A stretch of DNA of 5,206 nucleotides, from positions 1 through 5,206 of the forward strand of contig USDK01000092.1 in assembly GCA_900553355.1 (NCBI GenBank), in the 5' to 3' direction. The notes under the pieces were generated by a model. The model saw only the letters and a program-made list of their open reading frames with translations. It ran no database searches and had not been told where the DNA came from. The stretch's first letter is position 1. Each line of letters opens with the position of its first letter. The translations under genes and the position numbers were made by a program. This DNA is from an uncultured Lachnospiraceae bacterium. GTDB taxonomy: Bacteria > Bacillota > Clostridia > Lachnospirales > Lachnospiraceae. Shown here one piece after another: positions 1 through 5,185 of this stretch.

Positions 1-753
1 CCCTTTTTTCCGGCAGTGACTGATCATACAAAATGCCCACTGATGTCGTATCTTGGAAGGACAGCTCGCCGCGCTTGGACACAAGTGAAGCACTGCCAGC
101 CCAAGACCCGGCGGGCAGATCTGCTGCAAAAACCATACAGTGTTAATCTATCTATGAAATATGAGGATGGCAATGCGCAGCAGATCGAGGCTGATTCTCT
201 GCTCTCGGTTCCGGTAAAGCAGGAGGCGAGATTTGAGTTTGGTGAGTTTGAAATCAGCCCCGAGAGTATTGCCGTGGGGGAAGAGGCAAATGTCATGACC
301 AGCCTTTATAATCTGGGGCGGACAAAACTGTACAATGTGAAGGCTGTTTTTGAAGGCACTGGCATTAAGACAGAAGAGGTATTTGTCGGGAATGTAGAGT
401 CTGGAGCGTCAGCATCCATTGATGCGATGCTGGAAGCTTCGAAGCCGACAAAAGGGCCGGCGAAAGTGACAATGAAGATGATCTATGAGGACGAGGCCGG
501 GAATCCGGCGGAGACTACAAAGGATCTGCAGCTGGAAGTCACAGAGGACGACGGCGGTATGGAAGCGGCAGTCCCCACAGAGGAGGAAAACAGCGGATTT
601 CCGCTGATACCGGTGGCGGCAGCAGCCCTGGTGGTTGTGGCAGGAGTGATTGCGGCAGTGATTCTGGTGCGGAGGAAGAAAAGGCGCACCACAGACGAAG
701 AGGAGGAGTTGTTGGATGAGCTGGATAGATCTTCTGAGGATGAGCAGCAGTAA
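1..753 (+). CDS. CARDB-like membrane-anchored exporter partner protein, 3' part only
   Basis: This is the C-terminal part of a surface protein; the frame is open from base 1, so the true start lies upstream. A GTG at 16 is in frame but has no ribosome binding site, and residues below are counted from it. Residues about 73-175 form a beta-rich CARDB/COG1361-like domain (FEFGEFEISPESIAVGEEAN, then SLYNLGRTKLYNVK). An acidic linker follows, then one membrane segment (about 195-218), a basic stop-transfer patch RRKKRR and an acidic cytoplasmic tail rich in Glu and Asp. The layout predicts an outside domain with the C-terminus in the cytoplasm. It overlaps the permease gene by 38 bp, so the two are co-transcribed and probably work together in export. 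Family members commonly sit beside MacB-type ABC genes; the substrate is unknown. Residues before about 34 (MTDHTK to CQPKTR) look unlike the family and may be frame-shifted. Confidence 0.72.
   Translation, partial: PFFPAVTDHTKCPLMSYLGRTARRAWTQVKHCQPKTRRADLLQKPYSVNLSMKYEDGNAQQIEADSLLSVPVKQEARFEFGEFEISPESIAVGEEANVMTSLYNLGRTKLYNVKAVFEGTGIKTEEVFVGNVESGASASIDAMLEASKPTKGPAKVTMKMIYEDEAGNPAETTKDLQLEVTEDDGGMEAAVPTEEENSGFPLIPVAAAALVVVAGVIAAVILVRRKKRRTTDEEEELLDELDRSSEDEQQ
701..708 (+). promoter_or_regulatory. Strong ribosome binding site of the ABC permease
   Basis: AGGAGGAG lies 7 bases before the ATG at 716 and decides that start. It is embedded in the Glu codons of the upstream protein's acidic tail, so the permease is translated from inside the preceding gene. 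Confidence 0.8.
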
Positions 754-2140
754 TCTGAAACGGCGGAAACTCCGGACCTTCCTGACGGTTCTTGGCGTGG
801 TGATCGGAACCGCATCCATCGTCGTGATGATCTCTTTAGGCCTGGGACTTCAACAGTCTCTGTACCGGGAGGTGGAGCAGTCGGGAGGACTCACAATGAT
901 CCGTGTAACAGGGGCAGATGCAGGGAGTTCCATGATGTATTCGCAGGCATCTGAAGATGTGGAAAAATATGTAGATGATAAACTGGTGGAGGAACTAAAA
1001 GGCCTTGACTATGTGGAAAGAGTAGCTCCGGTCTATGAGATGACAGCGGTGCTTCTGAAAGGTCCTTATGTGGGACAGGTGCAGCTCGTGGGGATGCCTC
1101 CGGAGGCATTGAAGGCACTGAAGATTCCTCTGGCTGGAGGAAGACTTCCGGAGAGCGGCAAGAATCAGATGGAGCTTTTATATGGAAATGGAATCCCTAC
1201 CATGTTCCATGAAAGAGGAAGCGGAGAAGGATATTACGATACCGGGACTCTGCCGGATATTGATTTCCTGAAGGATTCTCTTTTCCTGGTCCTGGATACG
1301 GATGCATATTTCCAGCAACAGGAAAGGGAAGAAGAGGGCGGCAGTGAAACTTCCGGGACAGGAGCAGATTCCCGGGAAGTTTCGGATGGAATCCAGGCCC
1401 GGAGTCAGACCGCGACAAAGCATGTTGTACGGGCAAGCGGTATGGTGGCAGGCAGTCCGGATGAATATAATTCCTACTATTATTATGTGTATTGTGATCT
1501 GAACACTTTGAAACAGACTCTGAAAAAAGAGTTTTCCGGACGTGCGATTCCAGGACAGCCTACAACCAAGTCCGGCAATCCTTACCCAGAATTCTGTTAT
1601 TCCTATGCTCAGGTGAAGGTAAAAGACATGGAACATGTAGAGACGGTGGCGGATATGATCCGCAGTATGGGATATAATGTGGAGACTAACGCGGAATATC
1701 TGGACAGCATGAAAGGACAGTTCGCCATCGTCCAGGCCGTGCTGGGCGGCATCGGAGCCGTATCCCTTCTGGTAGCCGCTATCGGCATTGCCAATACGAT
1801 GATGATGTCCATCTATGAGCGGACGAAAGAGATTGGTATTATTAAAGTGTTGGGATGCAGCCTGAAAAATATCCGTCAGCTTTTTCTGCTGGAAGCTGCG
1901 TTCATCGGCCTCATCGGCGGCGTGGCAGGAAATGTCCTTAGCCTTCTCATGTCGGCGGCCATTAATTTTATTACCGGACACGGGGCGGCCATGGGATTTG
2001 ACGGAAACATTTCCTATATCCCGGTCTGGCTGGTACTTGTATCCATGCTGTTTGCCATGCTGGTGGGCATCACAGCCGGATATTTCCCGGCACTTCGCGC
2101 CATGCGCTTAAGTCCCCTTGCCGCCATCCGGGGCGATTAA
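716..2140 (+). CDS. MacB/FtsX-type ABC transporter permease
   Basis: This 474-residue integral membrane protein is the permease half of a MacB-like ABC exporter. Family knowledge: such permeases pair with a cytoplasmic ATPase and use a mechanotransmission cycle rather than a classic substrate channel. TM1 is at about 21-43. A large extracytoplasmic MacB_PCD-like domain follows (about 45-335), then three C-terminal membrane segments (about 339-361, 389-418, 435-460) of the FtsX domain. The motif ERTKEIGIIKVLGCS at 368-382 matches the conserved cytoplasmic segment that contacts the ATPase. The end, LRAMRLSPLAAIRGD, is typical of the family (usual form: 'A...P..ALR'). An acidic, Ser/Gly-rich stretch at about 200-232 and a YYYY run at 255-258 are local peculiarities of the outer domain. 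No ATPase gene is in the window; it probably lies upstream. The substrate cannot be told from the sequence. Confidence 0.9.
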   Translation: MSWIDLLRMSSSNLKRRKLRTFLTVLGVVIGTASIVVMISLGLGLQQSLYREVEQSGGLTMIRVTGADAGSSMMYSQASEDVEKYVDDKLVEELKGLDYVERVAPVYEMTAVLLKGPYVGQVQLVGMPPEALKALKIPLAGGRLPESGKNQMELLYGNGIPTMFHERGSGEGYYDTGTLPDIDFLKDSLFLVLDTDAYFQQQEREEEGGSETSGTGADSREVSDGIQARSQTATKHVVRASGMVAGSPDEYNSYYYYVYCDLNTLKQTLKKEFSGRAIPGQPTTKSGNPYPEFCYSYAQVKVKDMEHVETVADMIRSMGYNVETNAEYLDSMKGQFAIVQAVLGGIGAVSLLVAAIGIANTMMMSIYERTKEIGIIKVLGCSLKNIRQLFLLEAAFIGLIGGVAGNVLSLLMSAAINFITGHGAAMGFDGNISYIPVWLVLVSMLFAMLVGITAGYFPALRAMRLSPLAAIRGD

Positions 2141-2145
2141 CTTCA

Positions 2146-2183
2146 TTGGGGACGGGGGATTTCTGAAAATCCCCCGTCCCCAA
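2146..2183. repeat. REP-like perfect hairpin between convergent genes
   Basis: A perfect 17-bp inverted repeat (2146-2162 with 2167-2183) around a 4-base loop CTGA. It starts 5 bases after the permease stop and ends 2 bases before the end of the minus-strand gene. Neither side is followed by a T-run, so it is not a standard intrinsic terminator, although so strong a stem may still block or stabilise transcript 3' ends from both genes. Its outer ends GGGGACG...CGTCCCC match the hairpin at 3959-4001. Confidence 0.8.
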
Positions 2184-2185
2184 CG

Positions 2186-2449
2186 CTATTCTTCGATGAC
2201 CTGGATCTCCAGATAGTCAAAATCAATCGAATCTACAAAATGATCCTGGGTGAATCTGGCTTTGGAGTGGCGTTTAAACTCGTCGATCGTAGAATCCAGC
2301 CAGATCGGCTTGCTTAAGTCGAATTCGTAGCAGATTTCATCCAGTGCGTGAAAGATCTTATGGGTCCGGGTATCGTCAGAATCGTCACAGATTACGGTGT
2401 CCCGGATCATTCGGTTATCTTTGAATTCTTTTCCCCATAAACGAAACAT
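2186..2449 (-). CDS. Conserved hypothetical small protein, 87 aa
   Basis: A small soluble acidic protein starting MFRLWGKEFKDNRMIRDTVI and ending in FDYLEIQVIEE. I recognise it as a conserved hypothetical protein of Clostridia but know no function. It has no signal peptide or membrane segment and no recognisable catalytic motif. The stretches DDSDDTRTHKIFHALDEIC and FDLSKPIWLDSTIDEFKRH look like the conserved core. The start at 2449 is chosen because AAAGGAGG (minus strand, 2457-2464) lies 7 bases upstream and a good promoter lies just beyond. An in-frame ATG at 2512 would put the start upstream of that promoter. The gene is monocistronic, divergent from the adenosyltransferase gene and convergent with the permease gene. 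Confidence 0.82.
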   Translation of the reverse strand: MFRLWGKEFKDNRMIRDTVICDDSDDTRTHKIFHALDEICYEFDLSKPIWLDSTIDEFKRHSKARFTQDHFVDSIDFDYLEIQVIEE

Positions 2450-2476
2450 GGTACTTCCTCCTTTGGTAATGAATAT

Positions 2477-2505
2477 AGTATAAAAAGTTTGAAAGGCGGT
2501 GTAAA
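2477..2505 (-). promoter_or_regulatory. Promoter of the small minus-strand gene
   Basis: On the minus strand, TTTACA (2505-2500) and TATACT (2482-2477) are separated by exactly 17 bases. This is close to the sigma-A consensus. Transcription would begin near 2470, leaving a leader of about 20 bases that contains the AAAGGAGG ribosome binding site. Confidence 0.78.
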
Positions 2506-2520
2506 GCCCCAATCTTACAT

Positions 2521-2548
2521 TTGCAAAATTCTGCTATCTGATTATAAT
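2521..2548 (+). promoter_or_regulatory. Promoter of the corrinoid adenosyltransferase gene
   Basis: TTGCAA (2521-2526) is followed after 16 bases by a perfect TATAAT (2543-2548). Transcription would start near 2555, giving a leader of about 40 bases. That is too short for a cobalamin riboswitch. The -35 box lies only 15 bases from the -35 box of the divergent minus-strand promoter. Confidence 0.7.
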
Positions 2549-2596
2549 AGATGGTGAGAAAAGATACCAGGAGCAAAAGAAAGCGGGGAAATGGAT

Positions 2597-3121
2597 ATGA
2601 CAGGCACAGGAAAAATCCATCTTTATTATGGAGACGGCAAGGGAAAGACGACGGCGGCCATAGGTCAGGTGATCCGGGCGGCAGGGGCAGGACTTAAGGT
2701 GCTTGTGTTTCAGTTCCTGAAGGATAATTCATCCAGCGAACGGAAGATCCTGGAACAGATTTCAAATGTGACCTGTCTGCCGGGCAGAGAGCCGGTCAAG
2801 TTTGTCAGCAGGATGAACGGCCCGGAGAAGGCAGAGCTTAAGCACTATAACAATAAAGCCTTAGACGAGATCGTTAAATTTTGTTCGCCCTTTGACCTGC
2901 TGCTTTTGGATGAAGCACTCTGCGCCGTACAGCTTGGCGTCTTGAGTGAGGAAAAGCTCATCAGCTTTCTGCAGCACAAGCCCAGAGGCCTGGAAGTGGT
3001 GCTGACCGGCCATGAGGTATCCGATGCGCTGCTTGAAATGGCAGATTACGCGACGCTGATGACAAAGATAAGACACCCCTATGACGAGGGGGTCACTGCA
3101 AGAGAGGGGATTGAGTTTTAA
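2597..3121 (+). CDS. CobO/BtuR-family corrinoid (cob(I)alamin) adenosyltransferase
   Basis: Predicted to transfer the 5'-deoxyadenosyl group of ATP to reduced corrinoids, making adenosylcobalamin in the cytoplasm. With the ATG at 2597 the protein has 174 residues, about the usual length for this P-loop family or slightly short. Visible motifs are a P-loop GDGKGKTT at about 12-19, a Walker B-like strand LLLLDEA at 101-107, VLTGHEVSDALLEMADYAT at 135-153 and a family-typical C-terminus HPYDEGVTAREGIEF. An in-frame ATG at 2591 is also possible. I prefer 2597 because GGGGA at 2585-2589 is then 7 bases upstream instead of 1; neither site is strong. The gene stands alone with its own promoter and no other cobalamin synthesis gene in the window, which suggests salvage of imported corrinoids. 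I see no terminator after it, so readthrough into the next gene is possible. Confidence 0.9.
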   Translation: MTGTGKIHLYYGDGKGKTTAAIGQVIRAAGAGLKVLVFQFLKDNSSSERKILEQISNVTCLPGREPVKFVSRMNGPEKAELKHYNNKALDEIVKFCSPFDLLLLDEALCAVQLGVLSEEKLISFLQHKPRGLEVVLTGHEVSDALLEMADYATLMTKIRHPYDEGVTAREGIEF

Positions 3122-3144
3122 TTTCTTAAATAAGTGTGAAATCC

Positions 3145-3174
3145 ATGACACGCATTCGGTCCATATGTTATACT
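3145..3174 (+). promoter_or_regulatory. Promoter of the alarmone synthetase gene
   Basis: ATGACA (3145-3150, five of six matches to TTGACA) and TATACT (3169-3174) are separated by 18 bases. Transcription would start near 3181. The -10 box lies inside the palindrome at 3160-3188. Confidence 0.65.
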
Positions 3175-3188
3175 ATGTAACATATGGA
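3160..3188. promoter_or_regulatory. Candidate operator: 11-bp palindrome over the -10 box
   Basis: TCCATATGTTA (3160-3170) and its exact reverse complement TAACATATGGA (3178-3188) flank a 7-base spacer. The palindrome covers the -10 box and the expected transcription start. The left arm would not be transcribed from this promoter, so a DNA-binding repressor site is more likely than an RNA hairpin. No regulator gene is in the window; the link to a repressor is inference. Confidence 0.5.
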
Positions 3189-3228
3189 AAACGCTCTTCG
3201 AGAAAGAGAGGAGAGAGGACCCTTGAGT

Positions 3229-3933
3229 ATGGAAAACGCCATCAAGAATTACGAAGACGTGGACAGCTGGAAGACGATTATGTTTCTGTACACCTCTGCA
3301 CTGAAGGAAGTCGGAACGAAGCTTGAGATCCTCAACGATGAGTTTCAGCACGTACACCAGTACAATCCTATAGAACATATCAAGACCCGGGTGAAAACAC
3401 CGGAGAGCATTGTCAAGAAGCTTAGAAAATACGGGTACGAGATTTCCATCGAAAATATGGTAAAATATGTCAATGACATTGCCGGAGTCCGGCTGATCTG
3501 TTCCTTTACTTCAGATATTTATCAGCTGGCAGAGATGATCGGAAATCAAAGCGACCTGAAAGTGCTGTCGATCAAGGATTATATCAAGAATCCAAAAGCC
3601 AGCGGGTATAAGAGTTATCATATGCTGGTATCCGTTCCGATCTATCTGTCAGACAGCGTGGTAGACACCAAGGTAGAGATTCAGATCCGTACCATCGCCA
3701 TGGACTTCTGGGCGAGTCTGGAGCATAAGATTTACTACAAATTTGAAGGAAATGCACCGGAGTATATCAGCCGCGACTTAAGAGAGTGTGCAGAGATGGT
3801 ATCTTCGCTGGACGAGAAAATGCTTTCGCTGAACGAAGCCATCCAGAAATGCCTGGAGGAGCAGGAAGCGGAAAAGAAAAATGCAAGAAAAAAGCATATC
3901 GGCCGCAATGAGCGGCAGGCAGCAGGAGCCTGA
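3229..3933 (+). CDS. Small alarmone synthetase (RelQ/YjbM-like GTP pyrophosphokinase)
   Basis: Predicted to make (p)ppGpp by moving pyrophosphate from ATP to GTP or GDP in the cytoplasm. The 234-residue protein holds only the RelA/SpoT synthetase domain; no HD hydrolase, TGS or ACT domain is present, as in small alarmone synthetases. Motifs in this numbering: RVKTPESIVKKL at 54-65 (ATP-side basic residues), DIAGVR at 83-88 (metal-binding Asp), G-loop GYKSYH at 126-131 (Tyr expected to stack on guanine), EIQIRT at 150-155 (catalytic Glu), then AMDFWASLEHKIYYK. The C-terminal helix is charged and may support oligomerisation, as in RelQ tetramers. The start at 3229 has AGAGGA 9 bases upstream; TTG at 3223 behind AGGAG is an alternative. 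An in-frame ATG at 3184 lies at the predicted transcription start and has no ribosome binding site. It has its own promoter with a palindromic candidate operator. Confidence 0.9.
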   Translation: MENAIKNYEDVDSWKTIMFLYTSALKEVGTKLEILNDEFQHVHQYNPIEHIKTRVKTPESIVKKLRKYGYEISIENMVKYVNDIAGVRLICSFTSDIYQLAEMIGNQSDLKVLSIKDYIKNPKASGYKSYHMLVSVPIYLSDSVVDTKVEIQIRTIAMDFWASLEHKIYYKFEGNAPEYISRDLRECAEMVSSLDEKMLSLNEAIQKCLEEQEAEKKNARKKHIGRNERQAAGA

Positions 3934-3956
3934 GCGAAAAGCCCAGGCTCCTTTTT
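3924..3956 (+). terminator. Intrinsic terminator of the alarmone synthetase gene
   Basis: AGGAGCCTG (3924-3932) pairs with CAGGCTCCT (3944-3952), and the second arm runs into a T-tract (3952-3956). The first arm lies in the last codons of the gene, including part of the stop codon. The T-tract is also the outer edge of the adjoining long palindrome. Confidence 0.88.
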
Positions 3957-3958
3957 GT

Positions 3959-4001
3959 GAATGGGGACGTACACTTTTGCCAAAAGTGTACGTCCCCATT
4001 C
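3959..4001. repeat. REP-like palindrome, GGGGACGTACAC type, intact copy
   Basis: A perfect 21-bp inverted repeat (3959-3979 with 3981-4001) around one central base. The core arm is GGGGACGTACACTTTTG. Allowing two G-T wobble pairs, pairing extends outward to 3952-4008, giving 28 bp and taking in the T-tract of the upstream terminator. Palindromes this perfect with almost no loop suit a mobile palindromic unit or cruciform-forming site better than an ordinary terminator. Confidence 0.85.
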
Positions 4002-4042
4002 GCGAAAAAGGGTGTCCCCAATCGGGCATCAGGGTGTCCCTG
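4002..4042. repeat. GTCCC words at 22-bp steps beside the palindrome
   Basis: After the palindrome's own GTCCC (3992), GTGTCCC words recur with GTCCC starting at 4014 and 4036, steps of exactly 22 bp. The same arrangement in opposite orientation occurs at 5079-5157, which makes chance spacing unlikely. Confidence 0.65.
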
Positions 4043-4064
4043 CTTGTGATATTTTAGATTATCA

Positions 4065-4093
4065 TTGTAAAATGTGCCGCCAGATGCTAGAAT
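4065..4093 (+). promoter_or_regulatory. Promoter of the YitT-like gene
   Basis: TTGTAA (4065-4070) and TAGAAT (4088-4093) are separated by 17 bases. Transcription would start near 4100, giving a leader of about 86 bases. A weaker alternative is TTGTGA (4044-4049) with TAAAAT (4068-4073) at 18 bases. Confidence 0.6.
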
Positions 4094-4118
4094 GATTGCG
4101 ACCTGTCAAATAGATAAA

Positions 4119-4140
4119 TGCAGTCCGGAGGGGACATGCA
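4119..4140 (+). promoter_or_regulatory. Leader hairpin presenting a ribosome binding site in its loop
   Basis: TGCAGTCC (4119-4126) pairs with GGAC and TGCA (4132-4135, 4137-4140), with A4136 bulged. The loop is GGAGG (4127-4131). The start codon of the leader ORF (4136-4138) is partly inside the stem. It may tune translation of the leader ORF and hence of the YitT-like gene; the function is inference. Confidence 0.35.
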
Positions 4141-4183
4141 GAATATGGGATATTTTAAGGAATTGAGAAAGGGAAGGGATTAG
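4136..4183 (+). CDS. Possible 15-aa leader peptide before the YitT-like gene
   Basis: A short ORF encodes MQNMGYFKELRKGRD. It is preceded by GGAGGGG (4127-4133), whose GGAGG is 4 bases from the ATG, somewhat short. Its TAG stop (4181-4183) ends 2 bases before the ATG of the YitT-like gene, whose ribosome binding site lies inside this ORF. That arrangement would allow translational coupling. The peptide has no obvious run of one amino acid that would indicate classic attenuation. It could be chance; I recognise no homologue. Confidence 0.35.
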   Translation: MQNMGYFKELRKGRD

Positions 4184-4185
4184 AC

Positions 4186-5073
4186 ATGTGGAAAAAATTG
4201 GACGGGAAACAGAAGGCGAGGGTGACGCAGGCGGTCTATGCGGTGCTGGGAAGTCTGTTGTTTGCCCTGGGAGTCAATTTGATCATCGTTCCTATGAGTC
4301 TGTATAATGGAGGATTCATGGGTATCGCACAGCTGCTTAGGACATTCGTTGTTGAATTTCTCCATGTGCCGGTTCCATCGGGTATGGATCTGGCAGGTAT
4401 GATTTATTTTGTAATGAACATCCCGTTATTTTATCTGGGATACCGGGTACTCGGGAGGGCATTTGCCGTAAAGACGCTGGTGACCGTAGCGATCCAGAGT
4501 ATTTTTATGATGGTAGTGCCGATTCCTTCGGAACCTATCATCGAAGATTATCTGACGGCCTGTATCATCGGTGGTATAGTGGCCGGAACAGGAACCGGCC
4601 TGATCCTGCGAGGCAGAAGCTCCGGCGGAGGACAGGATATCATCGGACTTTGCTGCACCAAAAGATTTCCGAATTTCAGCGTTGGCCGCATCAATATCCT
4701 GATGAACTTTTTTGTATATGCGATCTGTCTGTTCCTATTTAATATAGAAATCGTTATCTACTCGTTGATTTACGCCACCGTACTGTCGATTGCCATTGAC
4801 CGTGTACATATCCAGAACATCAACACCAGCGTTATGATCTTTACAAAGAAGCTGGGAATTTCCAAGGCCATCATGGAACAGATGGGCCGTGGTGTCACGA
4901 ACTGGGATGGAGAGGGGGCATATACCAATAAGACCTCTTACATATTATTTGTATTGATATCCAAATATGAAGTAGGACAGATTAAACAGATCGTACATAG
5001 CATCGATCCGCACGCATTCATGATCTTTACAGAAGGCTGCTCGGTAGACGGCAATTTTGAAAAGAGACTGTAG
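4186..5073 (+). CDS. YitT-family membrane protein (DUF161 plus DUF2179)
   Basis: This 295-residue protein has the normal length and layout of the YitT family, integral membrane proteins of unknown biochemical role common in Firmicutes. Hydrophobic segments lie at about 13-36, 68-88, 94-113, 122-142 and 167-206, the last long enough to be two helices. The family-typical motif RGRSSGGGQDIIG sits at 142-154 after the fourth segment. Residues about 213-285 form the soluble DUF2179 domain, with TSVMIFTK at its start and HAFMIFTEGCSVDG near its end. The ATG at 4186 is supported by GAAGGG (4173-4178), 7 bases upstream. It has its own promoter and appears monocistronic. A short leader ORF ends two bases before it, and inverted REP-like elements lie on both sides. 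No clear terminator follows. Family membership is firm; function is not known. Confidence 0.9.
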   Translation: MWKKLDGKQKARVTQAVYAVLGSLLFALGVNLIIVPMSLYNGGFMGIAQLLRTFVVEFLHVPVPSGMDLAGMIYFVMNIPLFYLGYRVLGRAFAVKTLVTVAIQSIFMMVVPIPSEPIIEDYLTACIIGGIVAGTGTGLILRGRSSGGGQDIIGLCCTKRFPNFSVGRINILMNFFVYAICLFLFNIEIVIYSLIYATVLSIAIDRVHIQNINTSVMIFTKKLGISKAIMEQMGRGVTNWDGEGAYTNKTSYILFVLISKYEVGQIKQIVHSIDPHAFMIFTEGCSVDGNFEKRL

Positions 5074-5078
5074 CATAC

Positions 5079-5150
5079 ATTGCACAGGGACAGGGCAGAA
5101 TGCAAAAAGGGACAGGGGAAAATGCAGATAGGGACACCCGAAATCACGGA
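5079..5150. repeat. Degenerate 22-bp tandem repeat with GGGACA core
   Basis: GGGACA starts at 5087, 5109 and 5131, and GGGAC again at 5153, all 22 bp apart. The first two units (5086-5107, 5108-5129) agree at about 18 of 22 bases, and each carries AATGCA after the core; the third is more diverged. The array leads into the hairpin at 5152-5185. It is the inverted counterpart of the words at 3992-4042. Confidence 0.7.
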
Positions 5151-5151
5151 G

Positions 5152-5185
5152 GGGGACGTACACTTTTGCAAATGGTGTGCTCCCC
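5152..5185. repeat. REP-like hairpin, GGGGACGTACAC type, diverged copy
   Basis: The left arm GGGGACGTACACTTTTG (5152-5168) is identical to the intact copy at 3963-3979. The right arm GTGTGCTCCCC (5175-5185) has changed, yet still pairs with GGGGA and GTACAC once C5157 is bulged and a T-G wobble is allowed. The stem therefore survives although the sequence has drifted on one side. Confidence 0.7.

Noticed and set aside
1178..1981. 267-aa open frame on the minus strand inside the permease gene
   Set aside because: It is His- and Ile-rich without recognisable domains, and lies wholly opposite a clear coding gene. It is a codon-bias shadow.
2146..2183. Standard bidirectional intrinsic terminator for the convergent genes
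   Set aside because: The stem is perfect but neither strand has a T-run after it, and its ends match the REP-like family. It may still affect 3' ends, so it is listed as a repeat.
2186..2512. Longer 108-aa version of the minus-strand small gene starting at 2512
   Set aside because: The extra 21 codons cover a near-consensus promoter and lack a ribosome site, while ATG at 2449 has AAAGGAGG 7 bases upstream.
2549..2596. Cobalamin riboswitch before the adenosyltransferase gene
   Set aside because: The predicted leader is about 40 bases and has no room for the B12-box fold.
3122..3144. Terminator after the adenosyltransferase gene
   Set aside because: Only AT-rich sequence with no GC-rich stem followed by a T-run.
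3184..3228. ATG at 3184 as the start of the alarmone synthetase gene
   Set aside because: It lies at the predicted transcription start inside a palindrome and has no ribosome site; ATG at 3229 has one at good spacing.
5079..5185. CRISPR array
   Set aside because: The 22-bp period covers repeat and spacer together, the units are degenerate, and no cas gene is present.
3952..5185. Intact insertion sequence or transposon
   Set aside because: The only gene inside is YitT-like; there is no transposase and I see no flanking target-site duplication.
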